Below are positions 8,418 through 18,410 of a stretch of 64,000 nt of DNA, piece after piece. Every line of letters starts with the position of its first letter. Position 1 is the stretch's first letter. Source of the DNA: DASWZN01 sp036404435 (GTDB lineage: Bacteria > Acidobacteriota > Terriglobia > Bryobacterales > Bryobacteraceae); contig DASWZN010000015.1 in assembly GCA_036404435.1 (NCBI GenBank), positions 124,001-188,000 of the forward strand. The letters are read 5' to 3'. The translations under genes were made by a program, and so were the position numbers. Under the pieces are notes generated by a model. It was not told the origin of the DNA and ran no database searches. It worked only from the letters and a program-made list of their open reading frames with translations.

Positions 8418-9249
8418 CGGCCCTCGCGGCGCGTTCCAACATCTGAATGACCTCCAGAAACCGCTGCTCGATCGCGGCGGAGGTCCGCAGAGGAAAGCCG
8501 AGTTCGTCTGCCAACCCTTCTAACTCAGGACGCCACTCCTCTGGCATGACGAACTCGGGAGGGAATGCGTGAGTTGCGCGTTGCTCGAACACGCGGCGCG
8601 CCGCATAAGCGGTCTCCCGATAGTCGAGTTCCCCAAGCATGTCGATTAGCAGGATATCCAGCACGTCCCGTGCCCGCCCCCCAGACGCTGGGCCAGTGCA
8701 TGCGTGCAGCTTCTGGGCTACTTGGTCGGCAAGCCCCAAACATCGGACGTGCGAAATCACAGATATCCCCAATTCCAGCAGACCCTGGACTCTTGGCTCG
8801 ACGAGGTCAACGTGGCCCGCCTTGGCGGCCCCAAGATCGACCTCAATCGTCTGCCAGGCACGCGTTCGATATTGGATGGCCACTTGGACGCGGACGGTGT
8901 CCGCCTGTTCCATGTCCCGAGTCTGGGCCTTGACGCGAAACGTGAAATCGTCGAAGCTCAGGCGCAGAGCCTCCGCCAGCGCTTGGAGGCGGCTCGCGCG
9001 AGTGCCTTCCATCCCCAAGTCCAGATCCTTGGTAGCGCGGGCGCGCTGCGCGAAGCGCAGTTCCATCGCGACACCGCCTTTGAGACAGTAGGTGCCCAGG
9101 ACGCCCTCTTCAAGCGCTCTCTCGAGGACCCCGCACAGCGCCAGAAAAGAGATCCACCGCCGCAACCGCTCCTGATCGAGACCCAACTCCCGCGCGACAC
9201 GAGCCAGCCTCTTTTCCAGCCGCTCGGGCGGCCGCGGTCTGGAGCTCAT
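8410..9249 (-). CDS. abiEii: AbiEii-type nucleotidyltransferase toxin
   Basis: A 279-residue protein of the AbiEii/MenT-like family, the toxin of type IV toxin-antitoxin systems. The nucleotidyltransferase signature is intact: KGGVAMELR at 57-65 and KDLDLGM at 74-80 with the two metal-binding Asp residues. Related enzymes add nucleotides to RNA or other acceptors and stop growth on phage infection; the target here is unknown. The start overlaps the end of the antitoxin gene by four bases and its end overlaps the TOTE gene, so all three are probably made from one message. Confidence 0.93.
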   Translation of the reverse strand: MSSRPRPPERLEKRLARVARELGLDQERLRRWISFLALCGVLERALEEGVLGTYCLKGGVAMELRFAQRARATKDLDLGMEGTRASRLQALAEALRLSFDDFTFRVKAQTRDMEQADTVRVQVAIQYRTRAWQTIEVDLGAAKAGHVDLVEPRVQGLLELGISVISHVRCLGLADQVAQKLHACTGPASGGRARDVLDILLIDMLGELDYRETAYAARRVFEQRATHAFPPEFVMPEEWRPELEGLADELGFPLRTSAAIEQRFLEVIQMLERAARADG

Positions 9250-9860
9250 CGGGCCGCCGGCTCCGTCCGGCCACGGGCGGCGCTCAGCGACTTGATGTGC
9301 GCCTCGACCCGTCGCCGGAGTCGCCTCGCCTCAGTGTCGCTGATGAATCCCTCGCGTCGCGCGTCGGAGATAGCCTGGCGCACCAGGCCAATTCTCCCTC
9401 CTGAACGAAGCAGGTCGGTGACGGTCCTGCTGATCGTCGTGACCGGGATTCCTTCTTGGATGGCCACGTCCTCCGATGTGAGGTCCTCGCGATGCACCAC
9501 TACGCCCTTCGGCTTCTGTCGCCGCAGCCGTGCGGACTTGGGAACCGTAAGGTGAATGGCGCTCGGGTTTGCATCGGAGATTCCGTAGACGACAAGAGCC
9601 GTTGCACGCGACAGAGCGACGTCGTGCGGCCCGCGGTTCGCCCTCGCCCACAGGACGGCTTCCCGGTATTGCGAGAACCGGCCAGGGGGGAAGTGCGGGA
9701 TACGAAAGACGCCTCGTGCAGTTCTCTCGATCCGCTCACGCTGCGCCAGCCTCGCCAGCACCGAGCCTGTGAATCCGGCCTCTCGAGCCTGTTTCGCAGT
9801 TACGAGGCCGTCGTTCTCCTCAGCGAGCGCGACGAGTTCGTCGAAACGTGTGCGGGGCAC
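9246..9860 (-). CDS. abiEi: AbiEi-type antitoxin/autorepressor
   Basis: About 204 residues. The N-terminal winged helix (residues 1-50, with the pattern DGLVTAKQAREAGFTGSVLARLAQRERIER in pieces) is followed by the typical RTARGVFRIP turn and the C-terminal AbiEi domain containing VYGISDANPSAIHLTVP and TISRTVTDLL. AbiEi proteins neutralise AbiEii and repress their own operon by binding inverted repeats upstream. The GTG start gives the family's usual beginning (PRTRFDELVALAE); an in-frame ATG at 9899 would add 13 residues and start eight bases from the palindrome. Neither start has a clear ribosome site. Confidence 0.88.
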   Translation of the reverse strand: MPRTRFDELVALAEENDGLVTAKQAREAGFTGSVLARLAQRERIERTARGVFRIPHFPPGRFSQYREAVLWARANRGPHDVALSRATALVVYGISDANPSAIHLTVPKSARLRRQKPKGVVVHREDLTSEDVAIQEGIPVTTISRTVTDLLRSGGRIGLVRQAISDARREGFISDTEARRLRRRVEAHIKSLSAARGRTEPAAR

Positions 9861-9906
9861 AGACCCATTTTGGCATGGTCGGGATCGCGACCGCAACATC
9901 AGGGTA

Positions 9907-9941
9907 TGTCAATATAGTTCCATAGTGGAACTATATTGACA
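9907..9941. promoter_or_regulatory. 35-bp perfect palindrome, probable AbiEi operator/promoter
   Basis: Two 16-base arms (TGTCAATATAGTTCCA and its exact complement) around a TAG spacer. It is strongly AT-rich against a GC-rich background and directly precedes abiEi. TTGACA and TATAGT/TATATT hexamers lie inside the arms, so operator and promoter probably coincide. Binding by AbiEi is inferred from the known autoregulation of AbiE systems. Confidence 0.75.
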
Positions 9942-10088
9942 CTACACCTCAGCTCGCGCCTGCCAAGCCGGTGGATAATAAGCTGTCGCGGCCTCGCCAC
10001 GTCTCGGGAAATCGAAAGTGAAGAGCGGCATTCCGGCCAGTGACATCCCGCGCTAAGTGTTTGATTCGACGTGTTTCTGGCCTGCGCG
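9942..10088. other. Intergenic stretch, nothing recognised
   Basis: Between the palindrome and the next possible small frame. No convincing gene, RNA or repeat is visible; with the palindrome and the doubtful small frame that follows, the gap before the next recognisable coding sequence is over 300 bases. Confidence 0.4.
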
Positions 10089-10229
10089 ATGTCAGCCAGT
10101 TCCAGCACTACCGGCGCCGGATATCGTGGGGATGTCATGGAAACTGCGCAGGAGAGCAGCTACGCGCCCCAGGTTCCTCCCGTAGCTTGGGAACAAGGGT
10201 GGCATGGTTCGGGTCTAAAGGAACTGTGA
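10089..10229 (+). CDS. Possible 46-residue small protein
   Basis: A short frame starting MSASSSTTGAGYRGD and ending WHGSGLKEL. Its TGA overlaps the GTG of the next gene (GTGA), the coupling arrangement used elsewhere on this island. There is no recognisable domain, hydrophobic segment or strong ribosome site. It may be a real leader gene or the remnant of a longer one; support is weak. Confidence 0.25.
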   Translation: MSASSSTTGAGYRGDVMETAQESSYAPQVPPVAWEQGWHGSGLKEL

Positions 10230-10600
10230 GGCTCACTCGGAACAAGCTGGTCGGCCCGGCTGCTCTTTCGGTCGCTCTCCTGGCGATTGGCGCTGCTGCT
10301 TCAGTTCGCTTCTGGACCCCTGCCACGCTGAGCCTGCCGCGCAAGGTCATCCGACCGCCGCAACCGTCCGAGTTGTTCGCAGACCACGGCCCTCACGACA
10401 TTCCTTGTCCGACCGTCCCGCAACAGGCGGCGCCCTCTGAGCCTATCGAGACGAGCGTGTGCCGCGTAGTGCAGCATCCCGACGAGTTCCTCTGCAAGCG
10501 CATCCGGGTCCGCGCAACGCATTTTCACGGACTGCATGCATGGCTCGGTGCTCATCGAAGAGGGATGCGATGTGTACGTGAGCCCGAGCATCGGCAGGTC
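10226..10600 (+). pseudogene. Frameshifted and truncated membrane/secreted protein gene
   Basis: Begins with GTG behind AAAGGAA. The product starts MRLTRNKLVGPAALSVALLAIGA, a basic N-terminus and one hydrophobic segment, then a proline-rich stretch and a domain beginning CRVVQHPDEFLCKRIRVRATH. At the run of four Ts (10522-10525) the protein-like reading moves to the next frame, where it continues FTDCMHGSVLIEEGCDVYVSP. Removing one T restores a continuous protein. Coding character fades near 10,580-10,600 where the convergent propeller gene begins to read, so the 3' end has also been lost. The domain resembles small acidobacterial proteins with a PxxYxGKRVRVRG-like motif of unknown function. 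Confidence 0.55.
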
Positions 10601-12560
10601 GGCTGCCTCCCAACGCTGTCCTTCGTCCGTTGAAACGTAGAGGCCGTCGCCCGCCGCCCACAACCGGCCCTGCGCGTCGCGGCACAAGCTCTTGATCTCT
10701 TCGCTGGTCTTGGGGCCCGGGATGCGCTCGATATCGCCACCGTCCGGTCGAAACCGAAACAGTCCCTTCACCGCCGCCACCAGCACCCATCCGTCGCGAT
10801 CCGGGGCCAGGTCGAAGATGTTCTTCAACCCATGCGCGGCCGTCCTGGCCAGCGGTGCCAACTCGACGCCCCTCGGACCGGCGGCCGTAGAAAACGCTCT
10901 TGGTGTCAGCCGGCGAGGGCTCTACAAGGTGCCCGGCTCGCTGCCAGCCCTTGCCGTCCCACTCCTCCAACTCGCCCCCGAGCGACCTGAACAGCCGCCC
11001 TCCTGGCTTTTCCAGAAACCAGTGGTCGAGATAACCGCGCTGCTCTTTCCAAGTGCGTAGCACCTCGGTAGTGCCATCGGCCCGCACCCGAGTCAGGTCT
11101 CGCATCCCAGGAGCGCTGCCCTCCGCGCAGAGACCGATGATGCCACTCGAATCCGCCGCCAGCGGCCCGGCGTCATACCAGCCCATGCCGTCATGCGCCG
11201 CACAAAACCCCAGCCTTTGCCAGCGGCCGCCCGTCAGGCGCCACGCGCCGTGCAGCGAATCGGACATCACGAGCACCGTGCCAATCGGGCTGTCCCACAC
11301 CTCGATGATGGGAGCCTCGATCTCGCCCTCGAACGCGAACGGCTCGACCTTGTCGTTACCGATGCGAGCCAGCCCGTCGAGTCCCATCACGGCGACCAAC
11401 TCGGCGGCGCGCACACCGGTCACGAGGGAACGTACGGTCGGGGTACTCCCGACCGAATACGCCCTTCCGCCAGCCCACCGCGCACGCAGATCGCCGAGCT
11501 TGGTCCATTGCGAGAAATCGCCGTTCACGTGATAGAGCGCATGCGCAGAAAGAACCCAAAACGCGGCATCGCCATCTTCGAGTACGAAATCGATCGGCCC
11601 GTCTGGCTCCCCGGCCGACCGATTCCGCAGAATCTTTGCGACTGCCGGGGGCGCCGCCGCCCACTCCGGCCGCTTCGCGAACTGCCGCAGGTTTTCCAGG
11701 TGGCCTCTGTCGACACGGCCAATGAACCCGTTGTCCGACCACATATGCGACATCCCACCATACGCCAAGACCCGGCCATCAGCCGCGCGCAGGAAACCCA
11801 ACACCCCCAGGTCGGTCTTGACTGTTTTCGTCTTGCCGTTCCGGAGATCGAGCTCGGTGTATTCACCGCCCCACTCGCCCTTGTCCGTTCCCATCCACAG
11901 ACGGGTCTGGCCGTCGAGCAGAAAGGACCCCGGCGTGAAGATCTCCGTCCGCTCTAACGGAAGGACACGCTGCCGCCCCTTCTGACTGACGACTACCGAG
12001 AGCCCCTTCCCCCGCTCGATTTCCAGCTGGCGCCATCGCGCCATGAAGTGCTTGTCTGTCTCTCCAGGCCACGGCCACGGCTCAACGTCCCCATGCACCG
12101 CCGCAACGATCATTCCCGGCCTGCTGCCCAGCCACACCACTTCGCCCGGCGTCTCAAACAGCGGCTCCGCAGCCAGCGTTGCTGGATCTACCTTCCAAAC
12201 CCGCCCCGCCAGCGTCCCCACAAGAAGACTCCCGTTGGCTCCGACCGCGACAGCAGTGCCGCGCCCGTGGACGACTTGCTGGCCTGTCATCTTCAGGGTT
12301 GCGGCGTCGAAGCGAAGCAGGTTGCCGGAGTCCGTGAGGGCTATCAAAATGTCGCCGATGCGGAGGCAATCCTTCAGCGCGTTGTGATCGAAATGATAGG
12401 AGTATCGAAACGCGCCGGCTCTCCCGACCTCGCGACCGAACTCCTCAAGCTTCCAGTGGAACTCGAGGGAGACCACGAGTTCTGGAACAACGTCCGGTAT
12501 TTCATTCAGCCGGAACGTGAACCCCCAGCGGCGCCCCCAGGCGGACGCTTCCCTGTACAC
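10580..12560 (-). pseudogene. Beta-propeller-like protein gene with frameshift
   Basis: The long frame encodes about 560 residues with repeated blades such as GTAVAVGANGSLLVGTLAGRVWKVDP, here given only in part, plus TDSGNLLRFDAATLK and GMSHMWSDNGFIGRVDRG. Such WD/YVTN/SSS-like propellers are usually extracytoplasmic sensors or lyases; no catalytic part is seen. Near 10,860-10,895 the protein-like reading switches frame and continues AAHGLKNIFDLAPDRDGWVL and GLYVSTDEGQRWEAADLP, one more pair of blades, then ends in the convergent fragment. No signal peptide is evident at the GTG start and the 5' end overlaps the divergent HEAT gene by 44 bases, so the N-terminus may also be missing. Confidence 0.6.
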
Positions 12561-14279
12561 CTTGGCCGAGTACTGGCACCTTCAGCTCGCGCAGGACCCG
12601 GATCGTCTTGCCCCCGCGTTGCGCGCGCGGCTCCTGGACGCCTGCGAAGCCTACCCACGCTACGCGGCGGACCTGGCGCATCTGGTGCCGCGAACACCCG
12701 AGGCCACCAAGAGGCTTCTGGCGCTGCTCGATCGAGTGCCCGATCAAGGAGACCCTAGCGCACGCCAACAGATCATTCGGCACCTCAGCCAAACCAGCGA
12801 CCTGTTTCGCCCGCAGTTGATCGCCCACGTAAAGGAAGCACACGAGGGTCCGGGCTTCATGGAGAACGAATCGGACGTTCGGGCTCTGGCGCGGCTGGAT
12901 TGGAATCAAGCCGAACCTCTGCTGACGGACTTGGCGCAGCCAGACAAGCCCCGCCTGAGTGCGCTGTCCCTCGCCTTGCAGTACCAGCATGCCGCGGTGT
13001 CCGCCAATCCCAAAGCGGACGACCTTCGCCGGCGGTTGACAGCCATCGCCACGGATTCCTCCTCGCCAGCCAAGGCCCGCGATCTGGCGGTCGAGGGGCT
13101 GATGGCGACACAGTGGCCGGGACGTGATGATTGGTACCTATCTCTGCTGGCGGACGGCAGCTTCGTCACATCCTCCGATGGAAACACCTCGTATTCGACC
13201 CTCGAAGAGCCGGCGCACGACCAGCCCTCGGTCTGGATTCCCAGAATTGCGCCGTTGGTGGGAAGCTCGAATTCCCGTGTCCGCCAGAACGCGGTTCGCA
13301 TCCTCGTCAGCTTTCAGCAGGAGGAATCGTGGCCCGACGCCGCGGTACCGCTGCTTCCCTGGCTATTCGATCCGAAGTGGGTGGAGGCGGAGAGTTCAAG
13401 CTGGACGCGCCACAATCTGATTTACAGCCTCTCGCTCGTGAAGGCCCCGGAGTTCCGGCGCTGCTTCACGTCCTTCAGCATCCCGAAGAGGACGACACCT
13501 TCGAGATCGAGTACGCAGCCGACGCGATCTCGCAGTACCACGATCCGCGCGCCATTCCTGTCTTGCGCGCACTCTTACCGCATGACATCGCCAAGCATGA
13601 GCGGCTGGCCGTGGCCAAGGCGCTGCTGGCGTCCGGAGACGTCTCGCAGGAGGAGAAGGTCCGTGCTGTGACCGCCCTCGCTCGCCAGGTGGCAACCCGC
13701 GCCGGCAGGGAGCAGTTGTACCAGATGGAGCTGGACGATGAAGTCAAGGGAATCGGGGGAGAAGTCATTCTTGGGCTCGGGGTGATCTCGACGCAAGGCG
13801 CATCGACGAATCTGATCGAGGCCGTGCGCGAGCGCAGCCGCCAGCTTCGAGCCCGCGACACGGAAGTGGCGGACTCGCTCGACGCAATCCTCGCCATCTT
13901 GCCCAACACAGAGCGAGACGCCCAACTGATCGCGGCGATCCGTGACGGTCGAGCAAGGGCGCCCGCAGTCCGTGACGCGATTCGGCGCCGCGCATGGTTG
14001 TGCAAAACGGAAACGGCGGCGTTGAGCGCGCTGGCCGAGGGAAAGGGAGCACCGTCTGCGGTGGCGGCGGCTCTACTAGGGAGCGCCGAACGAGAACTCG
14101 AGATTCTGGCGGGAGAGGACCGGGTCGCCCAGAGGACTTTGCTCGCCCTGCTGCGCCTCAGCGGAGACATGGTGCCTGACGACGTCGTATTGAAGCTGGT
14201 GGACTCCAAAGACCCGGCGCTGGCACGCGCCGCGCAGGCCTACTGGGAACTCCTCTGCCGCTGGCATCACTCGCTCTGA
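12517..14279 (+). pseudogene. HEAT-repeat protein gene with internal frameshift
   Basis: Reads as one HEAT/Armadillo-like helical repeat protein of about 585 residues only if a frame change near 13,445 is allowed: the first frame carries LARLDWNQAEPLL, ATQWPGRDDWYLSLL and NSRVRQNAVRILVSF up to IYSLSLVKAPE, the second continues GVPALLHVLQHPEEDDTFE, DPRAIPVLRALLPHD and ends in FDSKDPALARAAQAYWELL-like helices. Both halves have normal codon use, so this is either a recent frameshift or a sequencing error. The GTG start sits inside the 5' end of the divergent propeller gene, suggesting the N-terminus is lost. HEAT proteins are binding scaffolds; no specific role can be given. Confidence 0.65.
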
Positions 14280-14309
14280 AGACCGCGCCGATGAGGACGC
14301 TGGCCTGGG

Positions 14310-15740
14310 TTACAGTGCTCCGCGGACCTGACCCGTCCGTTCGCGCCGAGATGAGTCGGTCAGGTTTCGCTGGGCGGCGGCGATAGCCGCCTGGAACCTG
14401 CCGAGCCAGCCTCCCCAGGCAGCGGATCCGCCCATGTCCGGGTGCGAGCGTGCAACAGCATCCAGTTTCGGCTTATTCGAGGCGAGAGCCTCGGCATCAC
14501 CGAGGTCTTGGATCGCCAACCTAGATCGGGCACCGTGGCGCCGCAAGCAGATGAACGAACCCGGCCGCAACTCGCCCTGGTGCCTGGCGGCTTGCAGTTG
14601 TGCGTCGTGCAGGATGTAGTGGACGCTCGCGTCAGTTCCCTCCAGGAGCATATACCCTCGGCCAGTCATTTCCTCCTCCCCGTGGACCAGGACGCGGCCA
14701 TAAAGCTCGTGGACATCACGGAGGTCGGTGACCTTGAACGGAAGGCTCGGGTCGGAAATCAGGACACCGTGCGCGGCGAGGGTCCGCTGGCGGTCGTTGG
14801 ACTCCTGAAACGCTTTGAGAGCGCCGGCGAAATCCTGGCGGATTTGCCACTGGCCATTGGATGCCGGCTCCGCGAGTCCAAGAGTCGCAAGAAACCTCAG
14901 TCGCTTTGCGAGGTATGTGCCATGTGTACCGGCCGACGAACCACCCCGGCCTGCGTTGGCGAGCCCGAAGACGAAGTACACCGCCCGGTCAGAATCCGGT
15001 GGGCGGTCGCGGCTCGCCCGCGTCAAGATGCGGTCCAGGGACGTGTAGCGGTATTGGGTGACCTCCCGCGCGACTGCGTCCGCCGCGTCGAGCTGGGTTC
15101 GGTAGCCGAGCTGGCACGTGCACAGGTCCTCCGCATGCGCGCGGACCTGCTCCTTGACATAGGCGCTGGGCAGGCGGAGTTCCTGCCCGTCGCCGCGAAC
15201 CCCTCGGAGGGCGACGTGAGCGTGTGGGTGTTCGGTGTTCGTGTGCACCGCCGCCACCCATTCCAGCGGGGTCTCCACATCGCGCGCCATTCGAGCCATC
15301 AGTGAACGGACGAGCGTAACCATATCGATGCGCTCGCCGAATTCGGGCGAGACGATGATCTTGAACAACCGCGGGTCGCCCGCAGCCTGCCATCGGGCGA
15401 GGGTCCTGGGCACATCCGCCACCTCCCCAGAAGGGCCGAACCCCGCTGCTTCCTTCGACACCTCGCGGGTCGCAGTCTCTCGCGCGATGTAGCGGCCGTG
15501 CGCTTGCCATTGGCCGCGGCTCTTGTTTGGCGAGTAGGTTAGCCGAACCGCGCAGCGTTGTCGGAATGGTCTGGGCGTCCCGGTGCGTCCACGAGGCGAT
15601 CGCCTCTGCTTGCGCCTACGCGACATCCGAACGATGTGGATGATCCGCTTGAACGCGCTCGACCAAATCCGCGGCTCGTTCGACGACTTAGCCCGCTTGG
15701 GCCGGGGAGGTCGGAGCCGGATCTCGTCGTCCTTACTCAT
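14310..15740 (-). CDS. Relaxase/mobilization nuclease (VirD2/MobP-like)
   Basis: A 476-residue DNA-nicking enzyme for conjugative transfer. A very basic N-terminus (residues 1-60) precedes the relaxase fold: HGRYIARE near 81-88 offers the likely catalytic tyrosine, and HTNTEHPHAHVALRG at 166-180 is the three-histidine metal motif. The C-terminal part has a region with VLISDPSLPFKVTDLRDVHELYGRVLVHGEE, seen in pieces, typical of the DUF3363-like extension of such relaxases. It starts inside the RHH gene's last codons (eight-base overlap), so the two are co-translated. It would nick the island's oriT, probably in the divergent region behind the RHH gene. Confidence 0.85.
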   Translation of the reverse strand: MSKDDEIRLRPPRPKRAKSSNEPRIWSSAFKRIIHIVRMSRRRKQRRSPRGRTGTPRPFRQRCAVRLTYSPNKSRGQWQAHGRYIARETATREVSKEAAGFGPSGEVADVPRTLARWQAAGDPRLFKIIVSPEFGERIDMVTLVRSLMARMARDVETPLEWVAAVHTNTEHPHAHVALRGVRGDGQELRLPSAYVKEQVRAHAEDLCTCQLGYRTQLDAADAVAREVTQYRYTSLDRILTRASRDRPPDSDRAVYFVFGLANAGRGGSSAGTHGTYLAKRLRFLATLGLAEPASNGQWQIRQDFAGALKAFQESNDRQRTLAAHGVLISDPSLPFKVTDLRDVHELYGRVLVHGEEEMTGRGYMLLEGTDASVHYILHDAQLQAARHQGELRPGSFICLRRHGARSRLAIQDLGDAEALASNKPKLDAVARSHPDMGGSAAWGGWLGRFQAAIAAAQRNLTDSSRRERTGQVRGAL

Positions 15741-16143
15741 CGCGGTCCACCAGTCCGCCCAATGTTGCCCGAGCTTCGCCTGTCATATTCTCGGCAACGC
15801 CGCGTAGTAGTTTTTCGTACCTGCCCTTGGCCTTCGCCTTTTCGAGTTCGAAAACGTCCTTGGGCGGCTCGGGAACGCAGATCAGGAACAGTCTCGCGAA
15901 GGCGTCGGTCAGTGCAAACTGGGCCTGCTGTGCCGTTCCGAGTCGCTGCAATTGCCCACCGAGCTGATCGAGGCTCGCGGCGACTCGTTGCTCGGCGTCC
16001 GTAAGCGTCGCATCGCGGTCCGACACCCTCTCTTCGAGAGCAGCCCGGATGAAAGCGCTGGTGGAGGCATAGCCGCTCTTGCGGGCCGCTTTCTCCACCC
16101 TGTCCCGCAAGCCCTCACTGAGACGAACCACGGTGTTTTTCAT
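15733..16143 (-). CDS. Ribbon-helix-helix mobilization accessory protein (MobC-like)
   Basis: About 136 residues. The start at MKNTVVRLSEGL is chosen because a ribbon-helix-helix domain begins there (VVRLSEGLRDRVEKAARKSG, then STSAFIRAALEERV) and the upstream codons lack family character. The middle is helical and may dimerise. Position immediately before and overlapping the relaxase gene fits a relaxosome accessory protein that binds oriT and represses its own operon. No other function is indicated. Confidence 0.75.
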   Translation of the reverse strand: MKNTVVRLSEGLRDRVEKAARKSGYASTSAFIRAALEERVSDRDATLTDAEQRVAASLDQLGGQLQRLGTAQQAQFALTDAFARLFLICVPEPPKDVFELEKAKAKGRYEKLLRGVAENMTGEARATLGGLVDRDE

Positions 16144-16420
16144 GCCCCTCACCAGATTGGGCGGAGACAAGCGGCATTCGTGCCGAGCAAAAAGCGCGCA
16201 TTGCAATCGCATTGCAGGACCAGGCTCCAGCAATGCGCCGGAAGTCACTGCCATGGGGGGATATCGCCCCCCGGCGGCAGCCCACACGCAATGCAATCCC
16301 TTTATGTTCCTTCTCCGCCGCTGTGTTGCACGAAACCGCCGGTCCCCGGCTGCCTTTCGTTGTCAGTCATTGGAAACTGATGCCGATTGTTGCCGAACGT
16401 TGGCTTTCGACTGAGTTCTA
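16144..16420. other. Divergent mobilization control region, candidate oriT
   Basis: This 277-base gap separates the minus-strand RHH-relaxase operon from the plus-strand TraK-like/xis/int genes. It holds a GC-rich hairpin GGGGGGATATCGCCCCCC at 16255-16272 region, direct repeats of GCATTGCA around 16198-16215, and at the right several TTGCC half-sites (TGTTGCC, ATTGCCAAC, TGTTGCCAATC). Relaxosome genes commonly flank their oriT in this arrangement. The nic site itself is not recognised. Confidence 0.35.
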
Positions 16421-16879
16421 TTGCCAACACCGGAAATTCTGTTGCCAATCGAGGCACGCGCGGGCTCAGCTAGGCCCAATCGTCTGAAGGCGATGTCTTC
16501 CCGAATGAATCTGTCACCTATCCGCGACCTCCGGTCTGAAAAACCAGTCACCAAGGCAGGCCAACTGCGCCGTGCGTGGGCGGACATCAAGGCCGCGATC
16601 GAAGCCGGCCACAGCCTGAAGACCATCGCTGAACGGCTCCGCGACTGCGGCATCGATGTCCGCTACCGGGCGCTCACGGTGTACGTCAGCCGGCTACGGC
16701 GGGAGGATAGCAGTGGCAGGTTGCCGGCAGCAGCCCAGGCCGAGACCGCAGCCGCCGGCCGAAAAAGGAAGCCGCGCCCGGCGGAGCCGTTCGATCCTCT
16801 GCGGAACGTGAAGGAGCGCGAAGCAAACCGACCGGGGTTCCAGTTCGATCCGGAGCCGGATCCCCGGAAGCTCATCTAG
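16421..16879 (+). CDS. TraK-like DNA-binding mobilization protein
   Basis: Up to 152 residues; an internal ATG at MSSRMNLSPIRD is an equally good start. The central part (about residues 42-95) with KAGQLRRAWADIKAAIEAG, HSLKTIAERL and the closing YRALTVYVSRLRR matches the short helical DNA-binding domain of TraK-like and related conjugation accessory proteins. The C-terminal third is charged and low in structure. It is divergent from the relaxase operon and upstream of xis-int, suggesting a role in transfer or in controlling the element. Family assignment is moderate. Confidence 0.6.
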   Translation: MPTPEILLPIEARAGSARPNRLKAMSSRMNLSPIRDLRSEKPVTKAGQLRRAWADIKAAIEAGHSLKTIAERLRDCGIDVRYRALTVYVSRLRREDSSGRLPAAAQAETAAAGRKRKPRPAEPFDPLRNVKEREANRPGFQFDPEPDPRKLI

Positions 16880-16950
16880 GCGTCCCTCACCGCCCCACGC
16901 GTCCCGGCACGGACACGTGACCTCGTGACCAACCATGAGGGAGGCAAAGC

Positions 16951-17192
16951 ATGGCTGCCCAAGTCGAAGACGTTGTCATGAGTTATTCCGACGCGGCAAA
17001 GTTCCTGGGCGTCAGTGAGCGTACACTGGAACGCTACGTGAGGGAATCGCGCATCCCGTACGTGCAGTTCCCGCAGCGTGGAGTGCGGCGCACCGTCGTC
17101 AGATTCCTGCGGCCCCAGTTGCTAAAATGGCTGGAACAGCGAACGGTGCGGCCGAGTCGCCACGCCGACCAACCCGTCGCCAGGGTAGGGGC

Positions 17193-17196
<4 letters not shown>
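16951..17196 (+). CDS. Excisionase/AlpA-like HTH protein
   Basis: An 81-residue MerR-like (HTH_17) DNA-binding protein: SYSDAAKFLGVSERTLERYVRESRIPYVQF is the helix-turn-helix and wing, in residues 11-40. Small proteins of this type directly before an integrase act as recombination directionality factors or activate int. Its stop overlaps the int start (ATGA), so the two are co-translated. AGGGAGGCAAAGC precedes the ATG. Confidence 0.8.
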
Positions 17197-18370
<1,174 letters not shown>

Positions 18371-18410
18371 GCTTGTGTCGGCAGACTTCATCCTAGCACG
18401 TCCGATCCGG

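Noticed and set aside
12048..12516. A plus-strand frame ending in ELEGDHEFWNNVRYF as the missing N-terminus of the HEAT protein
   Set aside because: Most of it is antisense to the propeller blades, and it would need yet another frame change to join the HEAT frame.
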